Of a DNA stretch of 64,000 nt, positions 22,640 through 35,869 are shown in pieces. The stretch covers positions 2,418,001-2,482,000 of the forward strand of contig ML058449.1 of assembly GCA_003013855.2 (NCBI GenBank), given 5' to 3'. The notes under the pieces are model-generated. The model did not search any database and was not told the DNA's origin. It saw only the letters and a program-made list of their open reading frames with translations. A program made the position numbers and the translations under genes. The stretch is from Liriodendron chinense (taxonomy: Eukaryota; Streptophyta; Magnoliopsida; Magnoliales; Magnoliaceae). Each line of letters begins with the position of its first letter. The first letter of the stretch is position 1.

Positions 22640-24652
22640 CGGATTGCCTACCGAGGTGGCTGCCTCACCATGATGTGTGAGTTTCATCCACAAGAGCTAT
22701 ATTTTAATGAAGTCACATGGACCTCGATGAAGAGACAACATGAATATCAGCTTCATTCAAAACTTAGCCTCAGGGATTTGTATATTTTCCTATTAGAATT
22801 TATAGGTATGTAGCGTGAATTAGCCAATTTTTTTTGCTGATCTGAGTCAGCTCAGCCGAGTCCCTAGTTGACTCACCAATGGTTGAAAGAGCTTGCTCGG
22901 TATGAAGAGGCTACAAGGAGACGGTTCCTTTACAACTGTTGTAGATGGGCATTTCATGCAACTAGCATGTGGGGCCGACCATGGAGTGTGTATGACATCT
23001 GACACAACCTACAAGGTGGCCCTTCCATAAAAATGGGACATGGCAAAAATCAGGCTGATCCAATTATCAGGTGGGCCACTATAGAAAACAATGGAGAATC
23101 ACATAAGATACAAGTTAACAGGCTAGAAATGAGTTTTAACCTTACATGAACAGGGTTTAGACATATATGAATATGTTTTACATGGATATAAATGGACGCG
23201 GATTGCATCTGACCCTGGTCGGACCTTTAAGCATCCAGCCAGATCAGTGTGTGGGCCACCATAATGTATTTGTTTGTCTGTCCATCCCTTTTCTAAGATC
23301 GTGTTAAGGTATGGGCCCAAAAATGAGGCAGATCCAACGCTATAGTGGACCATACCAGAGATGACTCTTTATCAGGCTAATAGGGTCCTATTAGGTTCTC
23401 GTTTTAAGAACTTTGACCTGGATCCAATGGTACCTGCTGGGTCAATGGATCATGGTTCCGAGTCTGGTTGGAGTCAAATGCAGGCATTTACATGGGCAGG
23501 GCCCACGTAATGGATGGCTTAGATTGACTTAGGAGTTCTCTTTACAGGACATGGGAACCTAGAGTCCCATGGAAGAGAGTTCCACTCATTCAAATGAGTC
23601 TTTCTCCACACCTTAGCAACTACAGAGATGCATCCATGAGGGTCTTGAGGGCCGGCTTCGTTGGCATCTGGAAACACGTTTCCAGCTTTAAATCTTGATT
23701 CCAGCAGAATCTGATTTTTATTGGTGTGTTTGGTGGCAAGTTCCAGCCAAACAGGATTCAGGTTCTCCGGTGGATCCGAAGCCCAAGTGGGCCATGCCAC
23801 AAGCAACGGTTGTAACAGAATCTGAATTACACAATTTTCAACCAAACAGATGGAACTTGGTTTCCAGTCTAGTCTTTTCCCAGGTTTTTCATTTCCTCAA
23901 ATGGCGTTCTAGATGCCACAGCAGTCCTTAACATGCAACACCACCTTTTCACATCCGAGCCGTGCAGAAGGTGGGCCACATCACAAAGACCTACAGCTCA
24001 GGGCATCTTTTCTCCATCTTGTTAAGGCCCACTTGAAGATATCCAAAAGTGGATACATGGGCAAGGCCTTTTATATTCCGGATATGGTTTCCTAAAATGC
24101 ATCAGCCCTAAACTCCTTCCTGTTCAGATGCCATGGATCCCCAATCGTATGGTGATCACACACAGGTTACCAAGAAAAGACCCATTTACCCTGGTCTATC
24201 TGCATGGAGAAATCAGTCGGTCGGATAGAGAGAATCCAAAACACAGGCATTGAAAATCACTACCGTTTCATAAGCTAATGAAAACCGTGAAAATGAAATA
24301 ATAATTCCATTCTTTGATTTGGAGCAAGAGTACTCCATTAAAAATTTAAGTTAGGTCAACGCATAAACTACAGGAGTTCTTTTAATAATCTTGAAAACCG
24401 TACAACATTTTGTTTATTAAAGGGTGCGTTTGGTTTGCAAAATGCCAATAAATATGAACGGTGTTATGCCCTGCATTTAAAATCAGGAGGGCAGAAATTC
24501 AAATTTGATCTAAAGACATCCCAGGCAGCCCACCATGGAGATCAAAATGCAGGCTTGTCCACGAATTGGGCAGGCCATGCGATCAAATTCAATGGGCAGC
24601 TAGTCAACAAACAAGTGTCCCACCTAATCAGTCGTGTGCAATCGTGGTATAA
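22640..24652. other. MITE fragments, no gene
   Basis: A half MITE lies at about 23195-23370 (GCGGATTGCATCTGACCC ... ATAGTGGACCATACC). The segment at about 23660-23870 (TTTCCAGCTTTAAATCTTG, CAGCCAAACAG) resembles 24653-25360. No protein-coding similarity is recognised in the open frames here. Confidence 0.45.
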
Positions 24653-25360
24653 GGGCCTGTTTGGTTGGTATCTAGAAATTTGTTTTCAGCTTAAAATCTG
24701 GATTCCAGTGAAATCCAATTTTAACTCGTGTGTTTGGCGGCAAATTCCAGCCAAACAAAATCCATTAGGAAACCTAAAATGGCTGGAATCGGGATTAATG
24801 GAAACGGTACAGGGGACCATTTCTACTTTCTACATAAGGGAAAAGAGGAAAAAGTGAGTATCATTCAATATTAACAATAATACCCCTAGGGTGGTGCCAC
24901 CTGGATGTATGCGTTGTAGATGTACGATCTATGAGTTTTATATCCACGGTCCATCTGTTTTGAGAGCTTAATTAAGGGGATTAGACAAAAAATGAGGCAG
25001 ATCTAAATCTCAAGTGGACTACACCACAAGAAAACAGTGTTGATTGAACGTCTACCATTAAAAACTCCCTAGGGCCCCCTATAATGTTTATTTGCCATCC
25101 AACCTGGCCATCTGTCTTGTGGGACTTACTATAGGCCAGGGGTCAAGTTCTCAGGCGGATCCGAAGCCCAAGTGGGCCATGCCACAAGCAACGGTTGGAT
25201 CACACAGTTTTTAACCAACCAGAATCTGGAGTACACAGTTTTCAACCAAACGGCAAGTTCCAGATGGAATCTGGGTTTCCAATTTACTTTCTGCAATTTT
25301 GGATTCCAACACTGAAATTTAGATTTTCTCTATAATCTAGATTCTGCAACCAAACAGGGA
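24653..25360. mobile_element. TIR element with GGGCCTGTTTGG ends
   Basis: Begins GGGCCTGTTTGGTTGG and ends CAACCAAACAGGGA, near reverse complements. A half copy of the palindromic MITE (about 24890-25110, GTGGACTACACCACAAG) is nested inside. No target duplication is evident. Ends of this kind are common among plant hAT and related MITEs. Confidence 0.55.
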
Positions 25361-25504
25361 TCTATCTAAATACCAAAGGTGAACCTGAAACTGGAAGGAT
25401 GCTCGGCAGCCGGGTGCTGAAAGCAGGACCCAAAGGGTGGACAGAGAGTTGGTAGACACAACAGGACCTCATTAACAAATAAAAAACATTATTCTGTTGC
25501 AACA

Positions 25505-25715
25505 CCCTGTCAACTATGGACCTGAGTCCAGGCCCACCAGCCCGTCAAATACAGCCCAACAGTAGGGTCACCCCAGCCTAGTTGCTACCGTGAGGAAAAC
25601 ACTGCCACAGACTGTCAGCTATGGAACTGAGTCCACACCCACCAGCCTGTCAACTACCGCCCGTCAGGCCGGGTCGGCCCAGCGTAGTTGCTGCCCTAAG
25701 GAAAACACAGAGACA
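25505..25715. repeat. Tandem 106-bp duplication
   Basis: Two adjacent diverged copies share GTCAACTATGGA/GTCAGCTATGGA, CTGAGTCCA, CCCACCAGCC, GTAGTTGCT and AAGGAAAACAC words in order. They lie just downstream of the LIFEGUARD gene (minus strand). Confidence 0.8.
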
Positions 25716-25949
25716 AGAAAACAACTATCTTCTTGATGATCAATCACAGAAGACCAAGCAGTTGGATGTGCTGCTGGTCCAATCACAAAGGTGTCAAGGA
25801 ACCTGATGGTTTAGCAGGCCCAATGCAGGGGTCAATTCAGCTGCACAGATCTTTGTTTGAATCATGTTCATTATGGCTAGTCCTGTAGGCTGTAGCTAAT
25901 TACAAGGCAAATGAAAATAGTAAGTGAAGGGAGGGCAGGTGCGTTTACT

Positions 25950-28900
25950 CTACCCATCGGAGCTCCTCAGCAGCTGCAAAATGTAGAGGAAGAGGTTGAG
26001 GATGTCCAGATACAGAATAACAGATGCCCATATGTACTCGTCATAGGTGAATCGCTTGATTAAGTTGTCCGTGTCATAGACGAGATAGGCAGAGAATATG
26101 AGAGCCCCAAGGCAGCTGTAGATGGCAACTGATGTCGACCCGAGTGGGAAGAATATCTGCGTAAATGTGAAAAGTGAATACATGATTACCCATCTCATGA
26201 CCAATCATATAGGCAAACCATGCACACTATTACAAACTGTAGGCATACTGGAGCGCGACAACACATACACTTAAAACCATGTTGAGCATAAAAAAATTGA
26301 AATCTCATATGCTCATAAACCAACTAACATATGCATTTGATGTATAAAATAAATCAATTGCAGCTATAAATTATAGATGCTAACACCATGTAACAAGAGA
26401 AGCCTGAACCTCAGCCGATGTACATTTCACTTAAGCTCCCAATTCCATTAAGGAGTGATTTAACCATTTATCTCAGGAGCATTGGTGTGGACATGGGATG
26501 CCCTGCCCTTTTCACAGATTGGAAGCGCCTATCCCTTTAATTGGTGGTCTAGATACTGAAAGAAGCACACAGCATGGTCTTCATTTGATCAGAAAAGGCC
26601 AGTGTTAAAGGTCATCCCATCCCTGTGGGTCCCACTGCATCACTTGGGGCCACACATGCGTAACTGGAAGACTCGGCGAACTGTGTACTTGGAGAGGTTC
26701 AGGACCGTGGTGGCTTGCTTTTGATTTCTAAGATGCAGAATGCTTGAAAAATTATGGCACAGAATCCAGATAGATACCAACAAGAACCAAAAAGAGAGCA
26801 ACAAAGCAAGTACATAGCAAATATATGGAGGGAGGAGTATCTCTGTGTTGTTGAAGAACACACACCTGGATAAAGCCAGTCAGGAGGAGGACAACAAGGC
26901 CTGCGAACAGAATTGGACCCAGGAAGCTGAAATCCTTGCCCTTCTTCACCGCCCAGAAAGTATAGCCAGTCAAAGAAGCAAGTACAGCTGATGTTAAAAT
27001 CAAAGCTTCAAGTACAATCCTTCCTGCAAATGCAAAGTAAAAGAATTGAACATTGACTTGAAGTGCTTTTTTTTTTCCCCTGAAAGCTGCTGGACTACTC
27101 TCTTTATTTCCCCCCTTCTTTTTAAGAAGCTGCTGAACATTCTAATATAATAGAGACTAAAAAAGATGAATACCCAAACAACAACATTCAACATTGATTC
27201 AAGAAGACAAGTACCAACCTTTTGTATTTGCACAGGCAATGCCAACGCTGAAGCTAAGGCATATAGTGAACAGTCCAAGGAATATAAAATTCAATGGATG
27301 CTTCTGTTGATAGTAATACAAGGGGCACAGCACTGCACAAGGGGTTTTGAGTCATGTCAGTAGTATATAACTGCTGATGGGATATCAGAAAATGCTCCAT
27401 CAGATTATTTTAGCCAACAAAGCATGCAATCAATGCTTGGATTTCCTTAAACCATGTAACAGAAGATGAATCATGTTTAGGGCACAAGTTCATGATGTGT
27501 ATTTGATAGAAGATTAATCAGAAGGCATTCTAACTCAGCTTGCTAGTGGAACTGTGATACTTGCTGAAGCTTCAAAAGCAACAAGAGATCAGATGATCCA
27601 AATCCCTTCTCTTGAATGGTGCATTAGTAAGTAAGAAAAAAAGAACCAACACCCAGCGGCAGATAACAATTTACAAACTCTTTTGACTCTTGAACTCCCA
27701 TCACCATAAGAAAAAAACCACAGTAGAGAGAAGCTTCACTGTCAAGGGCATGCTTTTAAATCATATAACCTATCTAAGAAGCTAAAGCATTAGTGGAAGG
27801 TCTATAAAGCTAGAGCACTAGCGGAAGGTCTTAGAAGATAATGCCCTAAGACAAGGATTTTGGATATTTTCCAAATCATATTCGGGGGTAGTAATTATCA
27901 AAGGAGGTTCTACAAATGTTATATCTTCGATAGCAAATCACCATCCCGAAGAAAAAGAATGCACTTCCCCTCACAACCATGCTAGCGCGTGTTTATCATA
28001 GCCAACAGGAAAAATGGTGCCTCAACCAGTAATTTAGCATGTTGCTGTGTGCTAAGACTCACTAGGTGCAACAACCCAGAATTTTGAGTGCATGGTTACA
28101 CGCATGTGAGTATGTAAGTAGCATTTATTTAACCTTACGCATGTAGATTGACCGATATTAACCGTCCATCTCTAGACTAGTGTGAATGTAAACCATGGGG
28201 AAAGCTTTTCACTCATAGATTAAGTAATCCAAACGTTAATTCTTCAAACAAACCATTAAATACCGTAGTACTCCCACCCGATTATTAAATCAACCATAGA
28301 AGTACCCTATCTCTATCAGATGAAAACATCTGACCGTCCTTTCTAATTTAGACCATCCGATCATAGCAAACAAACTACTCAATCCTTCTATCCGTTCATA
28401 CACATATCAGAATCAAAATCTGATTTGGTCATCTCATTTATCACCTCAGAATAGGCTTAACCTACTGTTGAAATTTCCATCTAGATAAGCTGCATACATA
28501 AAAATGTCACTAAAAGCCGACGGTGTGCATTCTCAACATAGGCCACATCCAAGGGCGGAGATCAGCTTGAATGCAGGGAAGAGCAAAAAATAATCAGACA
28601 TTAAAAATGAGAAAATAGAAAAGACAAATAAAACCTCACTAGTGTCTGACACAAAGCAGTTTTTCTTGGCATCACTTTGACTGGAGTCTCATGTCTAAGT
28701 TTCAGAAATTAACCATCTGAATGATCACGATTTCACAAGCATTTCCCACCATTGTTGGAAATAATCAGAAACTAAAATTTGATGGAATATTTTAAAAGAA
28801 CAACACAAAAACTGGAATAAAGAAACTAATCGTAGGTTGAACAAATAGCACAGATATTCAATCAAAATAACTACATAAACAAAAATATATGAAATTGGAA

Positions 28901-31900
28901 GAGTTGAGGCACGTTGTTGAAACACTGTCTTAAAGACAAATATGCCCCCACTATGGAGCTGGAACAATCCTAGATGCACTGGGCGGCAACTCTCTACCTC
29001 AGCAGGTACAACAACTCTCCAAAAGATGAATGGTACAAATTAGGTGCCCTCTCAATCTAGTCCCCACGAATCTAATCTGCATCTTTTGCCAAGGAAAATT
29101 GTAAAAGAATACTCTGTAATTATGTGAAAGAATGACTGCTCTTAGATCATTGCTGCTTTAGAAAACATAGAGGAGATAGTATTTAAATTTGAATTGAAAA
29201 TTTTGAATTTTTAATTGGAAATTCGAATTCTGAGTTGTAACTGCTGGGTTGATTTGGTCAATCGTGGCACATGGAGATGAGATGCATGGATGAGTGACAC
29301 CCTCCATAAGACACATGTTAAACAGTCAAAATTTAAACAAAAGGATATAGGGGGAACCACACACCACACCACACACCCGCACCCACATGCCACGTCCCCA
29401 AATTGGCACGCATGCACTAGCCCAAGCTTCCTTCATAATCCCCACTCCAAGGTTTGCTCCACTAAAATAAGTGCTAATGATATAATATGAGGGTTTTTCA
29501 CCATTCTCCCTATCCAATGTAGGGACAATAGAACAAACACAAAGGAGTCAATTACAAAGCCACCAAATGACAAGAGCAGAAAGATAAAAACAACTACTCT
29601 TATATGTTACCCTTTTTAATGCATTTTTTTAATTCAAAAAATTCATTATCCCCCACAATTTTTTTTTTAAAATAAAAAATGGCCAAGACAACGGAAATTA
29701 TAGTGCATATATATTAGGTTTGTCAGAAGACTAGTGAACTGAAGTCTTGAACTAATCTCCTTTATTAACATTCCTAACATATCCCACACATCACATTTCC
29801 AAGCAAGTCTAAATCCTAATAAAGCCAACACGTTATGACCATGTGTGTATCCCAGTTTTCATGAGCGTTATAGACAATGAACCATTCTCATAGGTAGCGG
29901 CCCAATTTTCACATTCATGCATGTGAGTGCATCAAGAATGTACCTACAGCTATACATTCCATTATATCACAGCTATAGAGCTCATCAAGAACGAAGTCTA
30001 ACCTCTCTCACTATAGGTCATAGTTTTGCTACACCATAGGAATGGAACCCACAAATTTAAATGCACGTACTGAAACAAATCACTCAAAAACAACTTATTA
30101 TTACCCATTAAACCTAATCATTGGGATCTAAACTCAATGTGTTCATCACTAATTCTCTTAATAGAGCTTTGTTTAGTGGATCAACTAAATTGTCCTTGGA
30201 CCTTACAAAGTCAATTGCAATTACGCTGTCTTTAGTAATTGTTTGACTAAGTTATGTCTTAGACATAAATGTCTTGATTTTCCATTGTAGGTCCGATTAT
30301 TTTCCTTTGCTATTGTAGTTTGGTAATCATAGTTCATGGCCGTTGCTCCTACAAATTTATCCCATAAGGGCACATCTGTGAGCACATTCCTTTGCCATTT
30401 TGCATCTTCTCTAGCTGTTGCTAGAGAGAGAAATTCAAATTCCATAGTGGACCAAAATACACATGCTTGTTTTTTAATTTCCAAGATATTGTCGCCCCTA
30501 TAGTGAAACCATATCTACTCGTGGATTTGGATTCAGATGAGTTTGGAATCCAACTGGCATCACTATATCCCTTACGTGCAACAACACTAGTATTATACTG
30601 AAGACCATAATTATAGGTCTTCTTTAAGAACCTTAATACTCTAGTTACATCCCAATGCTTGCACTGGATTTCTAATGTATCTACTCAACTTATTACTTGC
30701 ATATGTAAGATCAGGTCTAGTACAATTCATTAAGTATATAAGATGACCTATAACACTAAAGTACTCTAATTGAGATACACTTTCTCCTTCATTTTTTAAA
30801 TATTTTACATGAGGATAAAAAAGAGTACTAGCAAGTTTACAATCTAAATGATTGTACTTCTTTAAAATATTTCTAATATGATGAGATTGGGTTAATTCCA
30901 TTGGAATCTTTATTATTTTGATTCTTAAGATCACTTTGCTTCTCCTAAGTCCTTTATACCAAAGCTAGAGGGAAAAAAGGATTTGGTTTGATAAACAATA
31001 TTAAGATTAGTATGCCATCCATATATAAAGATAAAATGACACATCCAGTTTCTAAGAGTTTATTATATACACATTTATCAGAGTAATTTATTTTATAATG
31101 ACAACAAAACTTGGTCAAATTTTTCATGCCATTGTTTAAATGTTTATTTAAGCCCATAAAGAAATTTAATTAATTTACGAACTGCCCTTTTCTTGTCCTT
31201 TTACTACACTCTTCAGGTTTATCCATATAAACTTTTTTTTTTTTCTAATTAACCATTCAAGAATGCAGTTTCTACATCCATTTGGTGAATTATAAGGTCA
31301 TGGATGGAAGTAATTGTTGTTAATACACGAATGGAGGAATTTTAGTAACTGGATAATAAGTGTCAAAGAAGTTAAAGACTTTGTTTTGCTTGTAACCCTT
31401 AGCTACCAATCTAGCTTTGAATTTTTCAATCGAACCATCAGGTCTTAATTTCTTTTTGAATATCCATTTACATCCTTTTAGTTTGTTTTCAGTAAGATGT
31501 GCCTTAGCTGCATACAATCTGTAGACTGTTTGTCTTTATTCCTAGCCTTCTCTTTTATCCGAATATGAAACATGAGGTCGTTGAGATTCATTTCCTTTAT
31601 CTTATGTTTAAGAGAGTTTTTATACTTTTTTTAATGAAAATGGAAGTTTGTCCATAATCACAGCATTGGAAGGCCTCATCTATCTTCATCCATTAGGATA
31701 GAATTTCATGTGCTATCTTTTGCAAATTATGGACTTGATCTATAACTGGTTTATTGTCAGTCATTTTAAAGTCTATATATCGACCAACAACGTATTTTTT
31801 AGTTCCTGCATCTTTGGTTTTGAATTTCTTCTCTAAGTGCTCCCATAGATCCTTAGCCAAAGTGTGATGATAATATATGCCATAGTTTTCATTAGTCATC

Positions 31901-34146
31901 ATAGTTAGAATGTGACTACAGCATAAATAATCATCTTCTTGCCTTTTATATCGATCAAAGTAGCAGGTCAGTATGTATCAGAAGATGAATTGGATTTTTC
32001 ACAATAAATAAATTCATTATTTATTGTTAATATAGAATTAATTTTTTAATAAAGAAATGCATTAAAAAGCTAAAATCCGAAAGTGTTTTTTGTCTTTTCT
32101 GCTTCTTCATTTTGTGGCTTTGTAATTGACTTGGTTTTTTCCCCTGTCCCACATCGGATAGGGAGAATGGTGAAAAACCCTTATATAAGATCATTAGCAT
32201 TTAAGTTTATGAAGCAAACCTTAGGAACTATGGAGGGAGCTTGGGTTACACTTACTTGCCATACGTGCATGGGCGGAGAGCTACACTTGGCCGGGTCATG
32301 GATGTGGTGTGTAGTGTACTCCCACCTATATTGTTATGCTTAAATTTTAGTTTTGAATTTCAAATTTAAATTTAAAACTGTTTAACATGTGTCTTATGGA
32401 GAATGCCACTAGCCCATGCATATCGTCTTTATGCACCACATGTCTAGGATTGACCAAATCAACCCGGTAGTTGCAACTCAAAATTCAAATTTCCAATTAC
32501 AAACTTAAAATTAAATACTCTCTTATATGTTTTCTAAAGCAACATTGATCTAAGATAAACCATTCTTTCACACAGTGACATAAAGATCTTTTTTAATTTT
32601 ACTTTCTTTTTCTTTTTATGCATTCTCTGGGCAAAACGATGCAAGTCAGGTTCGTGAGGTCCAAATCAAGAGCACCTAACCTAAACCATTAATCTTATGG
32701 AGAGTTCTTGTATCCCAGAGGCAGAGAGCTACAACCTGGTGCATCTATGATCATTTTAGATCCATGGTGGGGGCCAGCCTATCTGTAATTAAGACTGTTT
32801 TAGTAATGTACCCCAACTCTTCTAATTTTCACATATTTTTGTTTATTCCAGTTACTTTGATTGAATATCTGTGCAATTTGTTTAATCTACTATTAGTTGT
32901 TTTATTCTAGTTTTTGTATTCTTCTTTTAAATTATCCCATCAATTTAGTTTCGAAATATTTCCAACAATAAAAGGTTGGGGTGAAAAAGTCTGTCAGACA
33001 ACCGTAAGACCACCACAGCCAGCGTAACAAGCTGAGAACAGCCTTGACCTTCAAGAGACCTCAACCGTTAATCATGCTCTTAGTTGCTTGTCTCCTTAGT
33101 ATTTAAGGATACAGAAGTACGGGCCGATAGAACGGGAGCGGATTAGGTGAGACCCCAGATCCACCGAGGTGGGTGGGACCCCTGACTGTGGGGCTCACAG
33201 TGATGTATGTGACTTAAATCCATACTGTCCAGCCATTTTAAAAGCTCATTTTAGGGCATGATCCCAAAAATGAAGCTGACTCAAATCTAAGGTGGACCAC
33301 ACCACAGGAAACAGTCATGATTGTATCCTCACCATTAAAAATTTCATGGATTCCACTGGAATGGTTATTTTCCATCCAACCTATTGATAAGGTCAAAAAT
33401 ATCATCTTGATCCAAATATTTTGTGGCCCACAAGAAGTATTTAATGGTCAATCACCACTATTTTGTGTACCATGGTCCATCTGGGATTTGGATCTGCTTC
33501 ATTTTTTGGATAATGCCCTAAAATGAGCTTTCAATATGGATGGACCGCATGGATGTAGTCACATATATCACAGTGGGCCCCACAATCAGGGGTCCCAACA
33601 ACCTCGGTGGATCCGAAGCCGTGCCCCTATAGAACAGATCCTGTTCAAGTAAGGTCGTTTTGTGAAAATTTTTATTAACAATAATTGCCCTAGAATTCTC
33701 TAATGAATAGAATCAAACCCTAATTCCGATACGGACAAATCAGAATTCAGAAAAACAAAGAAGAAAAAAATCACATACTAAATAGAGACATGAAATCAGA
33801 ACAAAATCGAGACAGAATAACATCAAGATCGATAAACAGTCAAGAGAAGAAGAAGATGAAGAAGATGAAGAAGAAGAAGAAGAAGAAGAGAGGCGTTACA
33901 GAAGAGAGGCAGAATCCCGACGCCGAGGGCAAGGCCAGGGCTCCCTCGTAGGGTTTCGTTGATGGGAGTGTACAAGACGGTGGCAGCGGAGACGATCGTC
34001 GTGAGGGCGATCTGGACGGCCAGGATTCCATAGACCTTGCGGATGAAACCCCACCGGAGCTCGTTCTCGCCATAACTGAGGCCTGGATATAGGGTACCGG
34101 CCTCCAAATCCACATCCCCTTTGCTCACGCTCGAGAATCCGTACAT
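25950..34146 (-). CDS. LFG: LIFEGUARD / TMBIM-type Bax-inhibitor-like membrane protein
   Basis: Four minus-strand exons: 33900-34146, 27219-27332, 26866-27023 and 25950-26156. All splice sites are GT-AG and phases join cleanly, giving 241 aa, the usual size of plant LIFEGUARD proteins. The N-terminal part reads YPGLSYGENELRWGFIRKVY, followed by about seven hydrophobic membrane segments. Family signatures are KKHP-like QQKHPLNFIFLGLF, GRIVLEALILTSA, YTFWAVKKGKDFSFLGP, VYDTDNLIKRFTYDEYI and LYLDILNLFLYILQLL. The two aspartates in DTD and YLDI correspond to the acidic residues implicated in calcium leak in this superfamily. LFG proteins are multi-pass endomembrane proteins that dampen cell death and affect calcium balance and pathogen response. 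The start at 34146 fits family length; an upstream in-frame ATG lies in MITE sequence. Intron 1 is 6567 bp. The gene appears intact. Confidence 0.93.
28753..29650 (+). mobile_element. Copia-type LTR arm, plus orientation
   Basis: Starts TGTTGGAAATAATCAG, a typical Ty1/copia LTR 5' end. It includes GGGTTTTTCACCATTCTCCC at about 29491 and extends to a TTTTTAATGCATTT word at about 29615. It matches the arm at 32030-32966 only in reverse complement. Confidence 0.7.
30130..32000 (-). pseudogene. Truncated Ty1/copia polyprotein remnant
   Basis: Minus-strand fragments in polyprotein order: a gag/UBN2 segment (31902-31693, LAKDLWEHLEKKFKTKDAGT); reverse transcriptase (31517-31255, WIFKKKLRPDGSIEKFKARL and HQMDVETAFLNG); a later RT/connection part (about 30934-30645, CTRPDLTYASNKLSRYI); and RNase H (30484-30221, WSTMEFEFLSLATAREDAKW). 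The GAG-pre-integrase and integrase region between gag and RT is deleted, and stops and frameshifts are frequent. It is a dead copy lying in the same orientation as the LFG gene. Confidence 0.85.
32030..32966 (-). mobile_element. Copia-type LTR arm, minus orientation
   Basis: On the minus strand it begins TGTTGGAAATATTTCG at 32966 and contains a TATA-like TCTTATATAAGGG followed by CACCATTCTCCC (about 32160-32195). As the LTR upstream of the minus-strand copia gag it has the expected orientation of a 5' LTR. Its partner at 28753 is inverted. Confidence 0.7.
33136..33627. mobile_element. Palindromic MITE in LFG intron 1
   Basis: Left GGAGCGGATTAGGTGAGACC and GATCCACCGAGG are answered at the right by CCTCGGTGGATCCGAAGCC. 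Inner GTGGACCACACCA pairs with CCATGGTCCATCTGG. Flanks GATAGAACG and TATAGAACA share seven bases and may be a decayed 8-9 bp target duplication. Confidence 0.85.
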
Positions 34147-34218
34147 CTCTCTTGACGGAATTGGTAAATGAAAACGTAAGAAATGAACACGGAAGAAATG
34201 AAAAGAAGCCAAGGTGTT

Positions 34219-34690
34219 GTATCTATAGGAGCGGATTTGGTGCGACCCCGGATCCAGCAAGGCGGGTGCGGCCTTGAACGTGGGGCCCACATCGACGTAT
34301 ATGGTTGTATATACACGCTGTCCATCACTTTTTCCAGTTCATCATCGGGTAGATACAAATCACAGGTGGACCACACAGTACGGATTGAATTTCCACCATT
34401 AAAAAATTCTTGAGGCCACAAAACTTTCGAATCAAGCTTTTACTGTATTTTCCCTCGTGTGAACTTATTTACAGGTTGGATAGAAAACAAACATTTCGGT
34501 GGACCATAAGAAGTTTTTAATGATGGGCGTTCAATTACCACTGTTTCCTGTGGTGTGGTCCACTGAGAATTTTCGTATGCTTCATTTTTTTTTTTGTAAC
34601 TTTCCTAAAATGATCTAGAAAAATGGATGGACGGCGAGGATATACAACACATACATTGAGGTGGCCCCCACAGACAGGGTACGCGGATTA
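34219..34690. mobile_element. Palindromic MITE at LFG promoter (proximal)
   Basis: Starts GGAGCGGATTTGGTGCGACC only about 75 bp upstream of the LFG ATG. It carries the paired core GTGGACCACACA / GTGTGGTCCACTG. It is directly followed by a second MITE, leaving little room for a promoter outside transposon sequence. Confidence 0.8.
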
Positions 34691-35190
34691 GGTGAGACCC
34701 CGGCCTCACACAAGACGGTGCGGCCCACATTGATGCATATATTATGCATCCAATCCGTCCATCCGTTTTTACAGATCATTTTAGGGCATTATTAAAAAAA
34801 ATGAAGTAGATCTAATTATCATGTGGACCATATCATAAGAAACAGTGGTGATTGACCTTCTTACCCTTAAAAACTTCTTAGGGAGAACTTTAATGTTTCT
34901 GTAGTGTTTATTTAGCATCCAATCTATTGATAAGGTCTCATAATTCTGGATGAAGGGAAATAACAAATATCATCTTGATCCAAAACTTTCGTGGCCCATT
35001 AAAGGTGAATCACTACTTTTTCTTAAGTTATGGTTCACTTGATTATTGGATCTGGTACGTTATTAGGATGGTGCCCTAAAATGATCTATAAAAACGGATG
35101 GACGGTGTAGATACATAATACATACATCAAGGTGGGCCCCACGGTAACCCGATGGTAAGGGCCGCAGCGGGGTCTCACCTGATCCGCTCT
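34682..35190. mobile_element. Palindromic MITE at LFG promoter (distal)
   Basis: Left GCGGATTAGGTGAGACCCCG is matched at the right by GGGGTCTCACCTGATCCGC. It abuts or slightly overlaps the previous MITE in a head-to-tail arrangement. Confidence 0.85.
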
Positions 35191-35869
35191 CGCCGCACCC
35201 ACCAGCTGGATTCGGATTCGGTGTCGGACCCGAAGCCATTCCGCGTTCATTCAGCGGAGGATATCTTTTTTATGACGAAAATGCCCTTGGTTGGTATGCA
35301 GTTTGAAGCGAGGCGAAGAGGGGTTTAATGGTCATAACAGTTGTAAAATCTCGTCATCGGTAATTTCTCGGATTGGAAATTTGCAGAGATTTTTAAATGT
35401 TGAGGTGTTTCACGGGATATTATCGGTATAATCACGCCAAAATAAGATTTTAAATATTTATTATAAATTAATAAATAATTTTTAAAATTTTAATAGTTAA
35501 TTATAAAATGAACTAGTTATGATTCTAAATCAGAGATTTTGATCTACGGTCTATATTCAATGGATATTTACAGATTTATTGTTGTGTAAACTAGATTTTC
35601 TTACTTTCCGCGTCCATTTAAATGCCTTCTAACATCTACTTAACAAATTCGATCTCTCTCATACGATCAAAGTTTGCAGCATGCCGCGTTGGAAACGCCT
35701 ACTTTGAATCGCGCGAACAGCTCTGGAACTTTTCGTCTAATGACTTTCCGTTTACTTTGGGGAAGGAAATTTCGAGGAAAGGGCGTAGAAGTCGACGAAT
35801 GACCTTCGTATTTCTCACCCCCGTCGAGGAAACGTAGAGGAGACTCTCGCAGCAGTCTCGCTTGAATGG
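35191..35869. other. AT-rich intergenic sequence
   Basis: No element or gene is recognised. AT-rich sequence at about 35440-35600 is followed by slightly more GC-balanced sequence to 35860. Confidence 0.4.

Larger units (their letters stand above)
27333..33899 (-). other. LFG intron 1 (6.6 kb), transposon-filled
   Basis: The donor follows CTCTTCT at 33900 and the acceptor is CCTTGTGCAG before 27332. The intron carries two inverted LTR-like arms with copia remnants between them (28753-32966) and a palindromic MITE (33136-33627). The stretch 27333-28752 shows no recognised element. Confidence 0.85.

Noticed and set aside
29290..29490. Frame with His-rich translation
   Set aside because: Comes from ACACC-type simple sequence inside a copia LTR arm.
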